Of a stretch of DNA of 64,000 nt, positions 35,346 to 47,244 are shown in pieces; position 1 is the stretch's first letter; each line of letters begins with the position of its first letter. A model generated the notes under the pieces. The model saw only the letters and a program-made list of their open reading frames with translations, ran no database searches and was not told the DNA's origin. Position numbers and translations under genes: made by a program. The DNA comes from Limnobaculum eriocheiris (GTDB lineage Bacteria; Pseudomonadota; Gammaproteobacteria; Enterobacterales; Enterobacteriaceae): assembly GCF_021010575.1 (NCBI RefSeq), contig NZ_JAJNAG010000010.1, forward strand, positions 1-64,000, given 5' to 3'.

Positions 35346-36014
35346 ATGCAACCGGTTGAATGCGTGCTGTTTGATAGTGATGGCACCTTAGTAGACAGCG
35401 AGATTTTATGTTGTGAATCTTTTTCTAACGTTTTTAAGAGCTATGGCATTCCGCTTTCTACAGAAGAGTGCATAAAACAGTTTAAGGGTACCAATCTTTA
35501 TAAAGTGTTTGCTCAAGTCAGGGAGACTTATGGTCTCGAGCAGCCTGACGAAAAACTGGAGAAAGAGTACCGGCAGGATATGGCGCGGTTGTTCGAACTG
35601 AGCCTGAAGCCTATTGAAGGGATCCGTCCTTTGTTGGAAGGCATTACGGTGCCTATGGCCGTTGTTTCTAATGGTCCGGTCAGTAAAATGCAACACTCTC
35701 TGGGGTTAACCAAACTGATCGATTTCTTTGGCGACCATCTGTATAGCGCTTTTGATATTCAGCGTTGGAAACCCGATCCGGCACTGTTGGCATTTGCCTG
35801 TGACGGTCTCGATATCCCATTGGAAAAATGCATTTTAGTTGAGGACTCGATCGCAGGTGCCCATGCGGGTATTGCTGCCGGTATTCCGGTATTTTACTAC
35901 TGTGCCGATCCACACAACCAGCCAATCAATCACCCTCTGGTCACCACGTTCTATAATATGAATGAACTACCAGAATTATGGAAAGGAAGAGGCTGGAATA
36001 TTTATCAGCCGTAA
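35346..36014 (+). CDS. yieH: HAD-family phosphatase YieH
   Basis: E. coli YieH dephosphorylates 6-phosphogluconate and purine-related phosphates in vitro. The 222-residue protein aligns along its length with it. HAD motif I is FDSDGTLVDSE (first Asp nucleophile), motif II VVSNGP, the lysine of motif III is in IQRWKPDPA, and motif IV is LVEDSIAGA. The second Asp of the DxD motif is present (DSD). AAAGGAA precedes the start. It is divergent from adeP, as the two genes are neighbours in E. coli. Cytoplasmic. Confidence 0.85.
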   Translation: MQPVECVLFDSDGTLVDSEILCCESFSNVFKSYGIPLSTEECIKQFKGTNLYKVFAQVRETYGLEQPDEKLEKEYRQDMARLFELSLKPIEGIRPLLEGITVPMAVVSNGPVSKMQHSLGLTKLIDFFGDHLYSAFDIQRWKPDPALLAFACDGLDIPLEKCILVEDSIAGAHAGIAAGIPVFYYCADPHNQPINHPLVTTFYNMNELPELWKGRGWNIYQP

Positions 36015-36127
36015 AATTGATTTACCGCCCTGTTTTAGCTGAATTCCAGTTTTAAAAGGGCGGTATTAGTAGCATTCTGAGGTTGTATATTAAACACTTA
36101 CCCTAATGTCACCCTAGCAGGTCAAAC

Positions 36128-37372
36128 ATGCCAACAGAAGATCCCGACACGATAGAACTTTCTTCGCCAGTTAACTGGCAGAGAAACTTGATGGTGGTCT
36201 GGATTGGATGTTTTCTCACCGGCGCAGCCTTTAGTCTGGTGATGCCTTTCTTACCCTTATATATAGAACAACTCGGCATAACTGGCCACCGTGAACTGAA
36301 TTTATGGTCAGGTCTGGTTTTTAGTATCACTTTTTTATTTTCTGCTCTGGCTTCACCTTTTTGGGGTGGATTAGCAGATCGTCGTGGCCGAAAACTGATG
36401 CTGCTTCGTTCAGCGCTGGGTATGGCAATTATTATGGTACTAATGGGGCTTGCTCAAAATATCTGGCAGTTCCTTGGTCTGCGCGCAATGTTAGGGGTAT
36501 TAGGAGGGTTTGTACCCAATGCCAATGCGCTAATTGCTACTCAGGTACCCCGTAATCGCAGCGGATGGGCACTGGGAACCTTATCAACCGGTTCCGTTAG
36601 TGGCGCACTGTTAGGACCACTGATTGGTGGTTTTCTGGCTGACCGTTATGGCCTGAGGCCGGTATTCTTTATTACCGCCAGCGTACTATTTATCTGTTTC
36701 CTGCTTACCTGGTATGCGGTTAAAGAGCAGTTCACCCGCGTTCATAAAAAAGACATGTTAAGTGGACGACAAGTTTTTGCCTCTCTGAATAAACCCAGGC
36801 TGGTATTAGGGCTGTTTGTTACCACCCTGATTATTCAGGTCGCTACCGGCTCTATTGCACCAATTCTGACCCTGTATGTGCGTGAAATTTCTAATAATAT
36901 CGAGAATCTTGCCTTTATTAGCGGATTTATTGCTTCCGTTCCAGGATTTGCCGCCCTGTTGAGTGCACCACGATTGGGGAAATTGGGCGATCGCATAGGC
37001 CCGGAGCGCATTTTGATAGCTATGCTGATTTTCTCCATTCTGGTACTGATACCCATGGCGTTTATGCAAAACCCATGGCAGCTGGCAGCATTGCGTTTTC
37101 TACTGGGGATAGCTGATGGTGCGCTGTTACCTGCGGTACAAACTTTGCTAATTTATAACTGTAACAATCAGGTAGCCGGACGTATATTTAGCTATAACCA
37201 ATCATTTCGTGATATCGGCAACGTCAGTGGCCCACTTTTGGGTTCCAGCGTGGCAGCAACCCTCGGATTTCGTGCAGTATTTATCGTTACTGCTATAGTG
37301 GTATTGTTTAATGCCGTTTACTCTTACTGGTTTCTGGCAAGAAAAGTACATAAGCCGCCATCGGAAGAGTAA
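36128..37372 (+). CDS. mdtG: MFS multidrug efflux protein MdtG
   Basis: This 12-helix major facilitator of 414 residues is nearly collinear with E. coli MdtG (YceE), which confers fosfomycin and deoxycholate resistance when overproduced. Visible matches include [17 protein letters not shown], the loop 2-3 motif A region [33 protein letters not shown] and [12 protein letters not shown]. Its position after yieH differs from E. coli, where mdtG is elsewhere, so it has moved in one lineage. No clear terminator is seen behind it. Confidence 0.9.
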   Translation: MPTEDPDTIELSSPVNWQRNLMVVWIGCFLTGAAFSLVMPFLPLYIEQLGITGHRELNLWSGLVFSITFLFSALASPFWGGLADRRGRKLMLLRSALGMAIIMVLMGLAQNIWQFLGLRAMLGVLGGFVPNANALIATQVPRNRSGWALGTLSTGSVSGALLGPLIGGFLADRYGLRPVFFITASVLFICFLLTWYAVKEQFTRVHKKDMLSGRQVFASLNKPRLVLGLFVTTLIIQVATGSIAPILTLYVREISNNIENLAFISGFIASVPGFAALLSAPRLGKLGDRIGPERILIAMLIFSILVLIPMAFMQNPWQLAALRFLLGIADGALLPAVQTLLIYNCNNQVAGRIFSYNQSFRDIGNVSGPLLGSSVAATLGFRAVFIVTAIVVLFNAVYSYWFLARKVHKPPSEE

Positions 37373-37656
37373 TTTGTATCCTAAAGGGTATCTCATTCGA
37401 TAAAACGATTATCTGAGATTCATTGTTTATCCCAAAGACCAAAAAGTTTATCCACAAATCGTTCAGGTAGATAACGCCCATCTTATTTAACTGGATTAAA
37501 CACGTTATCGATTGTGTGTGATCATAATATGGTGAAGAGTTTGTTATTTTATCGACCTTTATGGGATAAAATGAGATGTTCATCTCTGAATAACAAAAAA
37601 TAATTATTAAAAATCAAATAGTTTATATTGATAACCGCGAAAGGATACTTAACATA

Positions 37657-38376
37657 ATGCAATTTAATGTTCAGCAGCAGGCTGCCCATCGAAATCTGTC
37701 TTACCTGGTTGCAGAGAAGATAGCGCACCGCATTTTGTCTGGCGAATTTGCAGCAGAAAGCATACTGCCGGGTGAAAATGAACTCTGTGAAATTTATAGC
37801 GTTAGCAGAACCGCTATCAGAGAAGCCGTAAAAATGCTTACCGCTAAAGGAATGTTACTTGCCCGACCGCGGATTGGTACGCGGGTTATGCCAAAGTATT
37901 ACTGGAATTTTCTCGATAAAGATCTGCTTTCATGGTGGATTAGTAAAGATAACTTTTTTGAAGTCACTCAGCACTTTGTGGTATTACGCCGGGCGTTAGA
38001 GCCTCAGGCAGCCGCTTTGGCTGCAATCTACGCCAGCAATGAACAACGTTATCAACTCTCTCTTTTAATGGCTGAAATGCGTTCATTACATAAAAATTTT
38101 GATGCCGAAAAATGGATTCAGGTAGATACGGAATTCCATAAGCTTATCTACAATGCCAGCTGTAATCCGCTTTTAACATCATTCTCCAGCCTGTTTAGTT
38201 CGGTCTATCAAACCTATTTCAGGTCGGTTACCAATAATGAAGTTATCAAGCTGGAACACCATCAATCTATTGTTGATGCTATTCTAAAAAAAGATAGTGC
38301 TGAAGCACTTAAGGCCACGCAGGAATTATTAGAAAAAGATATTAAGATCTACAATATTGAATTAACCGCAGGATAA
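37657..38376 (+). CDS. yieP: FadR/GntR-family transcriptional regulator YieP
   Basis: The 239-residue regulator has an N-terminal GntR winged helix (about residues 12-80: LPGENELCEIYSVSRTAIREAVKML, then RPRIGTRVMP) and a C-terminal FadR-type all-helical effector domain (from about residue 100) with HxxH-like residues that usually bind a metal. It matches E. coli YieP throughout, including the end TYFRSVTNNEVIKLEHHQ. It lies 3 bases before hsrA, so the two form one transcript and YieP may control hsrA. The 284-base leader is AT-rich with partial inverted repeats (ATCTCATT at about 37,389), which may be its operators. Confidence 0.85.
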   Translation: MQFNVQQQAAHRNLSYLVAEKIAHRILSGEFAAESILPGENELCEIYSVSRTAIREAVKMLTAKGMLLARPRIGTRVMPKYYWNFLDKDLLSWWISKDNFFEVTQHFVVLRRALEPQAAALAAIYASNEQRYQLSLLMAEMRSLHKNFDAEKWIQVDTEFHKLIYNASCNPLLTSFSSLFSSVYQTYFRSVTNNEVIKLEHHQSIVDAILKKDSAEALKATQELLEKDIKIYNIELTAG

Positions 38377-38379
38377 TGA

Positions 38380-39774
38380 ATGACTCAATCAGCACGTAGT
38401 GTAGCGGGCCTACCCTGGATTGCCGCTACTGCGTTCTTTATGCAAGCTCTGGACGCCACCATATTAAATACGGCAATTCCAGCTATTGCTAAAAGTCTTA
38501 ATCATTCCCCTTTGGCAATGCAGTCAGCCATTATCAGTTATACGCTTACGGTTGCCATGTTGATTCCTATTAGCGGTTGGTTGGCCGATCGTTTTGGCAC
38601 CCGCAAAGTTTTTATGATTTCTGTCTTATTGTTTGTGCTTGGTTCGCTGTTTTGTGCACTATCACATTCACTCTCAATATTAGTTATTTCCCGAATTATT
38701 CAGGGTGTGGGCGGGGCTATGATGATGCCCGTTGCCCGCCTTGCGCTGTTAAGAGCCTATCCACGCAGTGAACTGTTACCCGTATTAAATTTTGTTACTA
38801 TCCCCGGACTCATTGGCCCTATTGTTGGCCCATTGCTGGGGGGATGGTTAGTTACATACGCTACCTGGCATTGGATATTTCTGATAAATATCCCTATCGG
38901 GTTAATTGGGATGTTCTACGCCCGTAAATATATGCCTGACTTTACCGTTCCCGGCCGCAAATTCGATATTTTGGGTTTTCTGCTGTTTGGCTTAAGCCTG
39001 GTTATGTTACTTAGCGGATTATCACTGTTTAGCGAACGTATTGTTTCAACGCAATTAGCCATACTTATCTTTATTTCAGGAATAATTTTACTTTTCCTGT
39101 ATGTGTGGCATGCACTTAGATATCGCCATCCATTGTTTCATTTATCGCTGTTTAAAATTCGAACTTTCTCCGTCGGTATTTTGGGCAGTATCGTTTCGCG
39201 TTTAGGAACCGGAAGCGTTCCTTTCCTGATGCCGCTAATGTTACAAATCGGATTTGGTTATTCAGCGTTGATAGCGGGCTGTATGATGGCACCAACGGCC
39301 ATTGGTTCGCTGCTGGCTAAATCGATAGTCACTAAGGTGCTGAATAAGTTTGGCTATCGTAATACTCTGATTGGCGTGACTCTGCTAATTGGCGCCATGA
39401 TCTCTCAATTTTCATTACAGGATCCGGCAGAACCGCTATGGATGCTGATTATCCCACTGTTTTTAATAGGGATGGTGATGTCTATACAGTTCACCGCCAT
39501 GAATACCATCACGCTGGGCGACTTAACTGATAAAACCGCCAGTTCCGGCAATAGCCTGATGGCAGTAACCCAGCAGCTCTCCATTAGCTTTGGTGTCGCC
39601 ATCAGTGCAACGGTACTTCACGCTTACGAAACCTTCTCTAACGGAAACACCATCGACCACTTCCACTACACTTTCATCACCATGGGCGTTATCACCTTCT
39701 TATCCTCGCTGGTATTCATCATGCTAAAACCTGGCGATGGAGATAATTTGATAACGGGTAGAAGAACTAAATAA
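38380..39774 (+). CDS. hsrA: MFS transporter HsrA, DHA2 family
   Basis: This drug:H+ antiporter-2 family membrane protein of 464 residues has 14 predicted helices. It matches E. coli HsrA (YieO) in [45 protein letters not shown] (motif A) and [11 protein letters not shown] (motif C). HsrA was named for suppressing a homocysteine-related phenotype. The natural substrate is unclear. It begins four bases after yieP ends. In E. coli rbs genes separate it from kup. Here only repeat copy 2 does. Confidence 0.85.
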   Translation: MTQSARSVAGLPWIAATAFFMQALDATILNTAIPAIAKSLNHSPLAMQSAIISYTLTVAMLIPISGWLADRFGTRKVFMISVLLFVLGSLFCALSHSLSILVISRIIQGVGGAMMMPVARLALLRAYPRSELLPVLNFVTIPGLIGPIVGPLLGGWLVTYATWHWIFLINIPIGLIGMFYARKYMPDFTVPGRKFDILGFLLFGLSLVMLLSGLSLFSERIVSTQLAILIFISGIILLFLYVWHALRYRHPLFHLSLFKIRTFSVGILGSIVSRLGTGSVPFLMPLMLQIGFGYSALIAGCMMAPTAIGSLLAKSIVTKVLNKFGYRNTLIGVTLLIGAMISQFSLQDPAEPLWMLIIPLFLIGMVMSIQFTAMNTITLGDLTDKTASSGNSLMAVTQQLSISFGVAISATVLHAYETFSNGNTIDHFHYTFITMGVITFLSSLVFIMLKPGDGDNLITGRRTK

Positions 39775-39795
39775 GTTATGTGTTAACAAAGTTAA

Positions 39796-40008
39796 TCGTC
39801 GGGAGAGACCGCTGTTGGGATCGACTTGGCGTAAGCCAACGACAAACAGGCAAAGCCTGTTTGAACAGCGCTCGCGCTGGCCCGCAGGGTGTTTCATAAC
39901 CGCCCCTAAGCGGGCTAGGCCCGACACACTCCGGGCTTAAGTACTGACGGTCTTCCGGCCAAGCACTATGCCAATATACGCAATAGTGCTTTTACGGTCG
40001 GAATATTC
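39796..40008 (+). repeat. Dispersed palindromic repeat, copy 2
   Basis: This is the longest, best-preserved copy. Hairpins in order are TTGGC/GCCAA, AAACAGGC/GCCTGTTT and CAGCG/CGCTG, then GCCCG/CGGGC and GCACTAT/ATAGTGC. It aligns with 59,332-59,515 on the same strand and with 5,812-5,980 on the other. It separates the convergent hsrA and kup genes and probably acts as their terminator region. Confidence 0.8.
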
Positions 40009-40036
40009 ATAGCATCTAACTTAAAACAATAAAAAA

Positions 40037-41905
40037 CTATATATCTATCTGCGTCCCCAACTCAATCACCCTGTTCGGCGGTATCTTAAACTGATCCGGT
40101 GCCCGCAAAGCATTACGATTAAGCGCCAGGAACAGCTGCCCTCTGATTTTTAAATACCACGGACGTTTACCTAACTTCACGGATTCATGGGAAAGGAAAA
40201 ATGAAGTTTCCTCCATGCTAAATGACAAGCCTTCCAACCCACACAGATAAAAGATGTTTTCAACATTTGGCGTTTCTTTATAACCATAACTGGATACTAC
40301 ACGCCAGAACGATGGTGAAAGCTGCTCAATCGTCACCCGCTGAACGTTATGTACATAAGGGGTATCAACAGTTTTTATCGTCATCAGAATGACTCTCTCA
40401 TGCAGCACTTTGTTATGGGTTAAATTATGCAGCAAAGAGAATGGGATCACGTTGGTTGTGCGTATCATAAAGACCGCAGTCCCCTTCACCCGCGTAGGAG
40501 GGTTCTTTTCCAGTGAAGCAATCAACGCTTCCAGAGAATTACCATGCTCATGTATACGACGTAACAACCGGAACCGCTCGCTTTTCCAGGAGGTCATCAC
40601 AATAAACATACATAACCCTAGCAGTAACGGTAACCAACCCTCTGAGAACACCTTAACGGCGTTAGCTGAAAACAGCGGCACATCAACACACAGCAAAACC
40701 GCCAGAATAGTGGCAGTAGCAATACGCGGCCAGTGCCAGTTTTGATTCGCCACCGTACAGGAGAGAATTGAAGTTATTACCATGGTTCCCGTTACGGCAA
40801 TACCGTAAGCAGCCGCAAGGTTACTGGAGTGTTTGAAAGTAACAATCACCAGTACTACAGCGATATACAACAGCCAGTTAATCACCGGAATATAGATTTG
40901 CCCTGCCTCCATATCAGAGGTGTGCAAAATCTTCATCGGTGGTAAATAGCCTAAATGCACCGCCTGCCGCGTCAGCGAGAAAACACCGGAAATAACAGCC
41001 TGAGAAGCGATAACCGTCGCCAGTGCAGCCAAAATCAGCAGAGGAATAAGCGCCCAATCCGGAGCCAGTAAGAAGAACGGGTTCTTTATTGCTTCAGGAT
41101 TTCTTAACAATAATGCGCCCTGACCAAAGTAGTTTAGAACCAGACAAGGCAACACTATGGTGAACCAGGCATAACGAATAGGCATTTTACCAAAGTGGCC
41201 CATATCCGCATACAACGCTTCTACGCCGGTAATCGCCAGAACCACGGCGCCAAGAGCAAAAAACGATAACGCTTTATATTCCAGAAAAAAACCAATCGCC
41301 CAGGAAGGATTCAGTGCATACAGCACTTCCGGGCTGGCTATAACGCTACGTACGCCCAATAAACCAATAACTAAAAACCAAAGTAGCATAACGGGAGCAA
41401 ATACTTTACTGATACCGCTGGTTCCATGCTTTTGAATACAAAAAAGAATGGTTAAAACCACCACCGCACAGGGGACAATATAGGCTTCAAGAGAAGGCGC
41501 CAGAATCTCTAACCCTTCCAACGCTGACATCACGGAAACTGCCGGGGTAATCACCACTTCGCCATAAAAGAAGCTGCCACCAATTAGCCCAATAATCACC
41601 ACAAATGCAGTTTTCTTATCGCTGGCATACCTACCCGCCAGAGACATTAACGTCAAAATCCCGCCTTCCCCTGCATTATCCGCTCGCATAACGAAGCTTA
41701 AATACTTAAGGGATACCACCAAAATAAGCATCCAGAAGATTAAAGACAGGAAACCAAAAATGACATCCGGTTCAACGCTAAATCCATAATAGCCTGAGAA
41801 ACATTCCCTTAAGGTATAAAGAGGACTGGTACCTATATCACCATAAACCACACCAATGGTGGCTAACATGGCTGCTGGCAACGAGCGTTTATTATCTGTA
41901 CTCAT
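40037..41905 (-). CDS. kup: Low-affinity potassium transporter Kup
   Basis: Kup (TrkD) is a constitutive K+:H+ symporter of the inner membrane. The protein is 622 residues long, the same as in E. coli. The signature [15 protein letters not shown] lies at the N-terminus. Twelve membrane helices run to about residue 450, and a soluble C-terminal domain ends in [14 protein letters not shown]. It is divergent from ravA and convergent with hsrA, as in the E. coli neighbourhood apart from the missing rbs block. Confidence 0.97.
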   Translation of the reverse strand: MSTDNKRSLPAAMLATIGVVYGDIGTSPLYTLRECFSGYYGFSVEPDVIFGFLSLIFWMLILVVSLKYLSFVMRADNAGEGGILTLMSLAGRYASDKKTAFVVIIGLIGGSFFYGEVVITPAVSVMSALEGLEILAPSLEAYIVPCAVVVLTILFCIQKHGTSGISKVFAPVMLLWFLVIGLLGVRSVIASPEVLYALNPSWAIGFFLEYKALSFFALGAVVLAITGVEALYADMGHFGKMPIRYAWFTIVLPCLVLNYFGQGALLLRNPEAIKNPFFLLAPDWALIPLLILAALATVIASQAVISGVFSLTRQAVHLGYLPPMKILHTSDMEAGQIYIPVINWLLYIAVVLVIVTFKHSSNLAAAYGIAVTGTMVITSILSCTVANQNWHWPRIATATILAVLLCVDVPLFSANAVKVFSEGWLPLLLGLCMFIVMTSWKSERFRLLRRIHEHGNSLEALIASLEKNPPTRVKGTAVFMIRTTNVIPFSLLHNLTHNKVLHERVILMTIKTVDTPYVHNVQRVTIEQLSPSFWRVVSSYGYKETPNVENIFYLCGLEGLSFSMEETSFFLSHESVKLGKRPWYLKIRGQLFLALNRNALRAPDQFKIPPNRVIELGTQIDI

Positions 41906-42115
41906 AAGTGCTTCTTATATCCGCGTTTGCATACGGTGGTTGGAGAACCAAAGGCATAGTGAAAATATCTGCTTTATATAAAACAGATACAATAATATAT
42001 TCAATAGTAACGTTTAACTTTCCCTGATAGCTCTATTTTAGTTGGAAAGTAAAAGTATTACTAATCATAGATCTGCTATAATTTTCTTATTATTTATTAT
42101 TCAGTCATCCTCATC

Positions 42116-43633
42116 ATGCTTAAATCTAAATACCTGTCAGAACGAATAACCCGTTTAAGCAGCATTCTTGAAACCGATCTCTATGAACGCCAGCACGTCA
42201 TCAGACTTTGTTTATTAGCCGCACTCTGTGGAGAAAGCGTTTTTCTGCTGGGGCCACCGGGCATAGCTAAAAGCATGATCGCTCGCCGGTTAAAATACTC
42301 ATTTAAACAGGCTAATGCTTTCGAATATCTAATGACCCGCTTTTCAACACCGGAAGAAGTTTTTGGGCCATTATCTATTCAGGCATTAAAAGAAGATGGT
42401 CGATATATTCGATTAACTAAAAACTATCTACCTGAAGCTGAAATAGTTTTTTTAGATGAAATATGGAAAGCAGGGCCCGCTATTCTTAATACCCTGCTGA
42501 CGGCAATAAATGAAAGACATTTTCGCAATGGTGACGCTGAAGTAGCTATGCCATTACGATTATTAGTTACCGCTTCTAACGAACTTCCCGAAGAAGATAA
42601 CAGCCTTGAAGCGCTATATGACCGGATGTTAATCCGTTTATCTCTGAATAACATTCAGGATAAAGCTAACTTTTTATCAATGATTAATCATCAAAGCAGT
42701 GAAAAGCTTAATTCTGCTATTGAATCATTAAGTATCAGTGATGAAGAATATGTTGAATGGCAACAACAAATTAATCAGGTAAAACTGCCGGATGATGTAT
42801 TTGAGCTAATTTATTCACTGCGCCAAAATCTTAACGCTTTGAATAATGGTCCTTATATTTCTGACAGACGTTGGAAAAAAGCCATTCGACTATTACAAGC
42901 CAGCGCATTTTTTAGCGACAGAGAATCCATAAGCCCTGTCGATCTTATCTTATTAAAAGATTGTCTGTGGCACGATATTAATTCTTTATCACTGGTAGAA
43001 CATCAAATTGAATTATTAATAAGTGAAAAAGCATTTCAACAGCAAAGTATTACATTACAAATTCAACAAGTTAATTCTGACTGGCTAAAATACAAACAAC
43101 AACAATCTAACCAGTTATCTTTGAAATTAGAGCGTAAAACTAATCTGTTTAACCGTAAACAAACCTATGCTTTACCTGCAAATATTACCGAAGCCAGAAT
43201 AACACTATTATTGCAAACACCACTAAAACTTCACGGTATTGAAGTAACGCATATTGTTATTGAAAAACAGCAAATTGAATTATGGTTAACTAAAGGCGAG
43301 TCGCCAAAAGGTAAACTTAATGGGATTGGTTTTTCACAATCTTTAGATATGGCCGTTGATGATAATTCGCAACTCATTATCCGGGATTTAAGCCTGTCTC
43401 CTTCTGTCTTATCTCTGTCAGATAAGAATTTTCATCTACAACCAACAGAAGAGTTGGTCCAACGTCTGGAAAATGCGCAATCCAGGCTCAATCAACAACG
43501 CAAATATTTTACTGATGCTCAACCCTGCCTGTTTATTAATAAACAGTGGCTGGAGAAAATCGAAGCCAGTTTGTTTGCGGTACATGAAGAAATCAGCAAG
43601 CAAAAGCAGCGTTTTGCCGGGGCTGAACAGTAA
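42116..43633 (+). CDS. ravA: MoxR-type AAA+ ATPase RavA
   Basis: RavA is a MoxR AAA+ protein that binds the lysine decarboxylase LdcI in E. coli and works with ViaA on respiratory complexes and aminoglycoside sensitivity. Here it has 505 residues with Walker A GPPGIAKS (near residue 45), Walker [12 protein letters not shown], sensor [10 protein letters not shown] and a C-terminal LARA-type domain. It ends 2 bases before viaA. Only the RavA-ViaA relation can be inferred from the window, since the Ldc gene is not in it. Its codon use is somewhat AT-richer than that of the atp genes. Confidence 0.95.
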   Translation: MLKSKYLSERITRLSSILETDLYERQHVIRLCLLAALCGESVFLLGPPGIAKSMIARRLKYSFKQANAFEYLMTRFSTPEEVFGPLSIQALKEDGRYIRLTKNYLPEAEIVFLDEIWKAGPAILNTLLTAINERHFRNGDAEVAMPLRLLVTASNELPEEDNSLEALYDRMLIRLSLNNIQDKANFLSMINHQSSEKLNSAIESLSISDEEYVEWQQQINQVKLPDDVFELIYSLRQNLNALNNGPYISDRRWKKAIRLLQASAFFSDRESISPVDLILLKDCLWHDINSLSLVEHQIELLISEKAFQQQSITLQIQQVNSDWLKYKQQQSNQLSLKLERKTNLFNRKQTYALPANITEARITLLLQTPLKLHGIEVTHIVIEKQQIELWLTKGESPKGKLNGIGFSQSLDMAVDDNSQLIIRDLSLSPSVLSLSDKNFHLQPTEELVQRLENAQSRLNQQRKYFTDAQPCLFINKQWLEKIEASLFAVHEEISKQKQRFAGAEQ

Positions 43634-43635
43634 TT

Positions 43636-45087
43636 ATGAGCCTGCAAACTATCGAATTATTACTTTCCATCAGTGAAGGTGAAATAATCGAAGAATTACT
43701 TATAGGTTTGCTGACAGCACCCCAGTTGGTTATCTTTTTTGAAAAATATCCAAAAATCAGAAACGCTTTTAATAAAGAGATCGCTGGCTGGAAGATAAAA
43801 CTTCAGGATAAGTTACAACAATCTGAAGTACCTGCGGCGATTTCTGCAGAGTTCACTCTCTATAAACAGAGCATTTCTTCAGATAATTCGCTGTTTTTTG
43901 AACAGTTAGACAATGTTGTTAAGCAACTTGAAGAGCTTCACTCCCCTTTCTTTGAACGGGCTAAAAAACTCTCCATTACCGCAGAATATCGCAATGAAAG
44001 CTTTCGCAGCCTCTTTTTGCATCAGTGGAGAAAAAGCCTTTCAGCTCAGGTTACCACATTACATAAATCACTGATTGAAGGGGACTGGGAGCAGTTAATA
44101 TCTCAGCTTCAGGATCGACTGGCTATTAACAGTGCACTGGAACCCTTTTTGGTAGAAAACGATCGAAGTTCTGGCCACCTGTGGGATATGAGTCGTGGTG
44201 AAAAATACCGTTCCGACTGCAATACATTAATTGAATACGGTAAATTTCTGACACAGCAACCTGAATTACAAAAACTGGCTGAACAGCTGGGGAGAAGCTA
44301 TCAGCCAACTTCTGTCGATCGCAAAGACACTCAATATGAAAAGTATCGGGTCATGGTCAGAGAGCCAGCGACCTTACCTGAAAGCGTTAATGGTATCTTC
44401 CAGAGTAACGACATCGTCAGAATGTTACCCACAGAGATGGTGCTGCTGAATATTGATGAACTGGAATTAGAATTTTACCGGCGCTTTTTAGAACAGCAGC
44501 TTCTGACCTATCAGCTAAAAGGCGATGTCTGGCGTGAGCAGGTGAAAGTTAGAGCAATTTCAAAAACCGTAAATGAGCAGCTCCCCAGAGGGCCGTTTAT
44601 CGTTTGTGTCGATACCTCAGGATCCATGAGCGGTTTTAATGAACACTGCGCCAAAGCGTTTTGTTTAGCCTTATTACGTATAGCTATGGCTGACAATCGG
44701 CGCTGTTATATCTTACTTTTATCCACCGAAGTAGTGCATTACGAACTGACATCATCAACGGGTATCAGTGAAGCTATTCGCTTTCTTAGTCAGAGCTTCA
44801 GAGGGGGTACCGATCTGGCAGCTTGTCTGTCAGAAACGGTAGAAAAACTGAATCAACAGGACTGGATCGATGCCGATGTGGTGATCGTTTCCGACTTTAT
44901 TGCCCAGCGTTTACCAGAAAATTTAATCAGTCAGATAAAGAATAAACAAAAAAAACATAACCACCGTTTTCACGCGGTGGCTATGTCTAAACATGGTAAA
45001 CCAAACATTATGAAAATCTTCGATCATGTCTGGCGGTTTGATACCGGGCTTGGCCAGCGGTTACATCGCCGCTGGCATGCTGGCTAA
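43636..45087 (+). CDS. viaA: VWA-domain protein ViaA, RavA partner
   Basis: ViaA has 483 residues, as in E. coli. The C-terminal von Willebrand A domain carries a metal-ion-dependent adhesion site, VCVDTSGSMSG (DxSxS), plus GGTDLAA and VSDF. The helical N-terminal part binds RavA and lipids in the E. coli protein. The start overlaps no gene but lies 2 bases after ravA. Its TAA abuts the asnA stop codon tail to tail with no spacer, leaving no room for a terminator between them. Confidence 0.95.
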   Translation: MSLQTIELLLSISEGEIIEELLIGLLTAPQLVIFFEKYPKIRNAFNKEIAGWKIKLQDKLQQSEVPAAISAEFTLYKQSISSDNSLFFEQLDNVVKQLEELHSPFFERAKKLSITAEYRNESFRSLFLHQWRKSLSAQVTTLHKSLIEGDWEQLISQLQDRLAINSALEPFLVENDRSSGHLWDMSRGEKYRSDCNTLIEYGKFLTQQPELQKLAEQLGRSYQPTSVDRKDTQYEKYRVMVREPATLPESVNGIFQSNDIVRMLPTEMVLLNIDELELEFYRRFLEQQLLTYQLKGDVWREQVKVRAISKTVNEQLPRGPFIVCVDTSGSMSGFNEHCAKAFCLALLRIAMADNRRCYILLLSTEVVHYELTSSTGISEAIRFLSQSFRGGTDLAACLSETVEKLNQQDWIDADVVIVSDFIAQRLPENLISQIKNKQKKHNHRFHAVAMSKHGKPNIMKIFDHVWRFDTGLGQRLHRRWHAG

Positions 45088-46077
45088 TTACAGCATGCAA
45101 TCTACGCTTTCACGCAGTTCCTGGCTCCATACGCCACACTGCACCTGACCAATGTGTTTTTGTTGCAGTAATAACATCACTAAACGAGACTGACCGATAC
45201 CACCACCAATGGTTTGTGGCATTTCACCACGCAGTAACGCCTGATGCCATTCCAGCGATAAGCGATCTTCATTATTGGTTAAAGCTAATTGACGCTTCAG
45301 CGTTTCCGTATCAACACGGATACCCATAGACGATAATTCAAATGCGTCTTCCAGTATTGGGTTCCATACCAGAATATCACCATTCAGGCCTTCACCATCG
45401 GCACCCGGCGTTGTCCAGTCATCGTAATCCGGCGCACGTATATCGTGTGATTCACCATGAGATAACTTACCGCCAATACCAATCAGGAAAACCGCGCCCA
45501 AATCTTTAGCAATAGCGCGTTCACGGCCTTTAGCATCCAGATCGGGATAGCGTTTTAACAAGGATTCACTGTGAACAAACTGAATCTCTGCCGGCAGGAA
45601 AGGTTTAAAACCAAACTCCTGAGCCACTGCTGCTTCTGTCGCTTTCATTGCTGCATAAATATCGCGAACGGTTTGTTTCAGATAATCAGAATTACGCTCA
45701 GAGTCAGACATTACGCGCTCCCAGTCCCATTGATCCACATATACCGAGTGAATAGGACTCAGACGATCTTCATCAGGACGCAGGGCTTTCATATTGGTGT
45801 AAATACCTTCACCCGGAACAAAACCAAAACGGCCCAGCGTTTGGCGCTTCCATTTGGCTAATGAGTGAACCACTTCAAAGATGGCACCAGGAAGGGCTTT
45901 AACTTTTACCTGAACCGCTTTTTCGCAGCCGGACAGGTTGTCCTGAGTACCATCACCAATACGGCTTAAAATAGGTGCCTGAATCTCAACCAAACCAAGC
46001 TTTTGTTCCAGCTGGCGAGAAAAGAAAGATTTAACAAACGTAATTTGCTGCTGTTTTTGAATAAAGGGCTGTTTCAT
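45088..46077 (-). CDS. asnA: Aspartate-ammonia ligase (asparagine synthetase A)
   Basis: AsnA makes asparagine from aspartate, ammonia and ATP. The 330-residue length equals the E. coli enzyme when translation starts at ATG 46,077 ([20 protein letters not shown]). An in-frame start at 46,143 adds 22 non-conserved residues. Class II synthetase-like motifs [26 protein letters not shown] and GGGIGQSRL are intact. It is divergent from asnC, its activator in E. coli, with a 154-base shared control region. Confidence 0.95.
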   Translation of the reverse strand: MKQPFIQKQQQITFVKSFFSRQLEQKLGLVEIQAPILSRIGDGTQDNLSGCEKAVQVKVKALPGAIFEVVHSLAKWKRQTLGRFGFVPGEGIYTNMKALRPDEDRLSPIHSVYVDQWDWERVMSDSERNSDYLKQTVRDIYAAMKATEAAVAQEFGFKPFLPAEIQFVHSESLLKRYPDLDAKGRERAIAKDLGAVFLIGIGGKLSHGESHDIRAPDYDDWTTPGADGEGLNGDILVWNPILEDAFELSSMGIRVDTETLKRQLALTNNEDRLSLEWHQALLRGEMPQTIGGGIGQSRLVMLLLQQKHIGQVQCGVWSQELRESVDCML

Positions 46078-46231
46078 TGTGATTATCTCAATACTGTGAT
46101 GTCGTTGATGAGCATTAAGCAACAGAATCACACCTAAATTCAATATTCATTAATAAATATAGCTATATCAGTTTCAATTATTCATTTTTAAAGCTAATTT
46201 AATAAAAATCCATCAAAAAAGAGAGCTAAAA

Positions 46232-46693
46232 ATGACCGATAATTACCAGATCGATAATTTAGACCGCAGCATACTGAACGAATTAATGAAAAATGCCCGG
46301 GTTCCTTATGCTGAACTGGCAAAAATCTTCAATGTCAGCCCGGGAACTATCCACGTAAGGGTAGAAAAGATGAAGCAGTCAGGGATCATTTTAGGTACTC
46401 AGGTTGAAATCAGTCCAAAGCAGCTGGGCTACGACGTTTGCTGCTTTATTGGTATTATTTTAAAAAGTGCTAAAGATTACCCATCAGCCCTGGCCAAACT
46501 TGAAAACCTGGAAGAAGTGGTCGAAGCCTATTACACCACCGGCCACTACAGCATCTTTATTAAAGTCATGACTAAATCTATTGATGGGTTACAACAGGTA
46601 CTTATCAACAAGATCCAAACCATTGATGAAATCCAATCTACAGAGACACTGATCTCCCTTCAAAACCCTATTATGAGGACCATCAGGCCATAA
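46232..46693 (+). CDS. asnC: Lrp-family regulator AsnC
   Basis: AsnC activates asnA when asparagine is scarce. It has 153 residues, with an N-terminal helix-turn-helix (LDRSILNELMKNARVPYAEL, then VSPGTIHVRVEKMKQSG) and a C-terminal RAM ligand-binding domain (VEAYYTTGHYSIFIKV). GAGAG precedes the start. It is divergent from asnA and followed by mioC, the standard order at this origin side. Confidence 0.95.
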   Translation: MTDNYQIDNLDRSILNELMKNARVPYAELAKIFNVSPGTIHVRVEKMKQSGIILGTQVEISPKQLGYDVCCFIGIILKSAKDYPSALAKLENLEEVVEAYYTTGHYSIFIKVMTKSIDGLQQVLINKIQTIDEIQSTETLISLQNPIMRTIRP

Positions 46694-46715
46694 ACATCAT
46701 TTTATTATACCCACA

Positions 46716-46724
46716 TTATCCACA
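46716..46724 (+). promoter_or_regulatory. DnaA box in the mioC promoter region
   Basis: TTATCCACA, the perfect DnaA recognition sequence, lies 62 bases upstream of mioC. The E. coli mioC promoter carries a DnaA box too, through which DnaA represses transcription towards oriC. Confidence 0.8.
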
Positions 46725-46785
46725 GGTAGATCCCAGCTGTTTCACAGCGTACAATACGCACAAAACTGAATAATTAAGGATGGGT

Positions 46786-47235
46786 ATGCCTGATATAACG
46801 CTGATTAGCGGCAGTACTTTAGGTAGTGCTGAATATGTTGCTGAACACCTGGAAGAGAAACTCGCTGAAGCGGGTTTTACTACAGAAGTTTTGCATGGTG
46901 CTGAACTGGATGAATTAACTCCTGAAGGTATCTGGTTGATAGTGACATCAACCCATGGAGCAGGCGAATTACCTGATAACCTACAACCTCTATTTGAACA
47001 AATAGAACAGCAGAAGCCAGATCTTACTCAAGTCAGATTTGGTGCTATTGGTTTAGGCAGTAAAGAATATGACACTTTCTGCTGTGGTATTAAAACGGCA
47101 GATCGTATTTTGCAGGATCGTGGCGCAAAACGCATAGGCGATCGACTGGAAATTGACGTCACTGAACATGAGATTCCTGAGGATCCCGCAGGAATTTGGA
47201 TCGAAAGCTGGATTAATTTAATCAAAAACGATTAA
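46786..47235 (+). CDS. mioC: Flavodoxin-like protein MioC
   Basis: MioC is an FMN-binding flavodoxin-like protein required for biotin synthase activity in vitro. Family motifs are LISGSTLGSAEYVAEHL (phosphate loop), TSTHGAGELPDN and GLGSKEYDTFC. I start at ATG 46,786 because AAGGA ends at 46,780 and the conserved N-terminus is MxDITLISGSTLG. The in-frame ATG at 46,780 overlaps the Shine-Dalgarno sequence. Transcription from here runs into oriC. Confidence 0.92.
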   Translation: MPDITLISGSTLGSAEYVAEHLEEKLAEAGFTTEVLHGAELDELTPEGIWLIVTSTHGAGELPDNLQPLFEQIEQQKPDLTQVRFGAIGLGSKEYDTFCCGIKTADRILQDRGAKRIGDRLEIDVTEHEIPEDPAGIWIESWINLIKND

Positions 47236-47244
47236 TTAATGCGC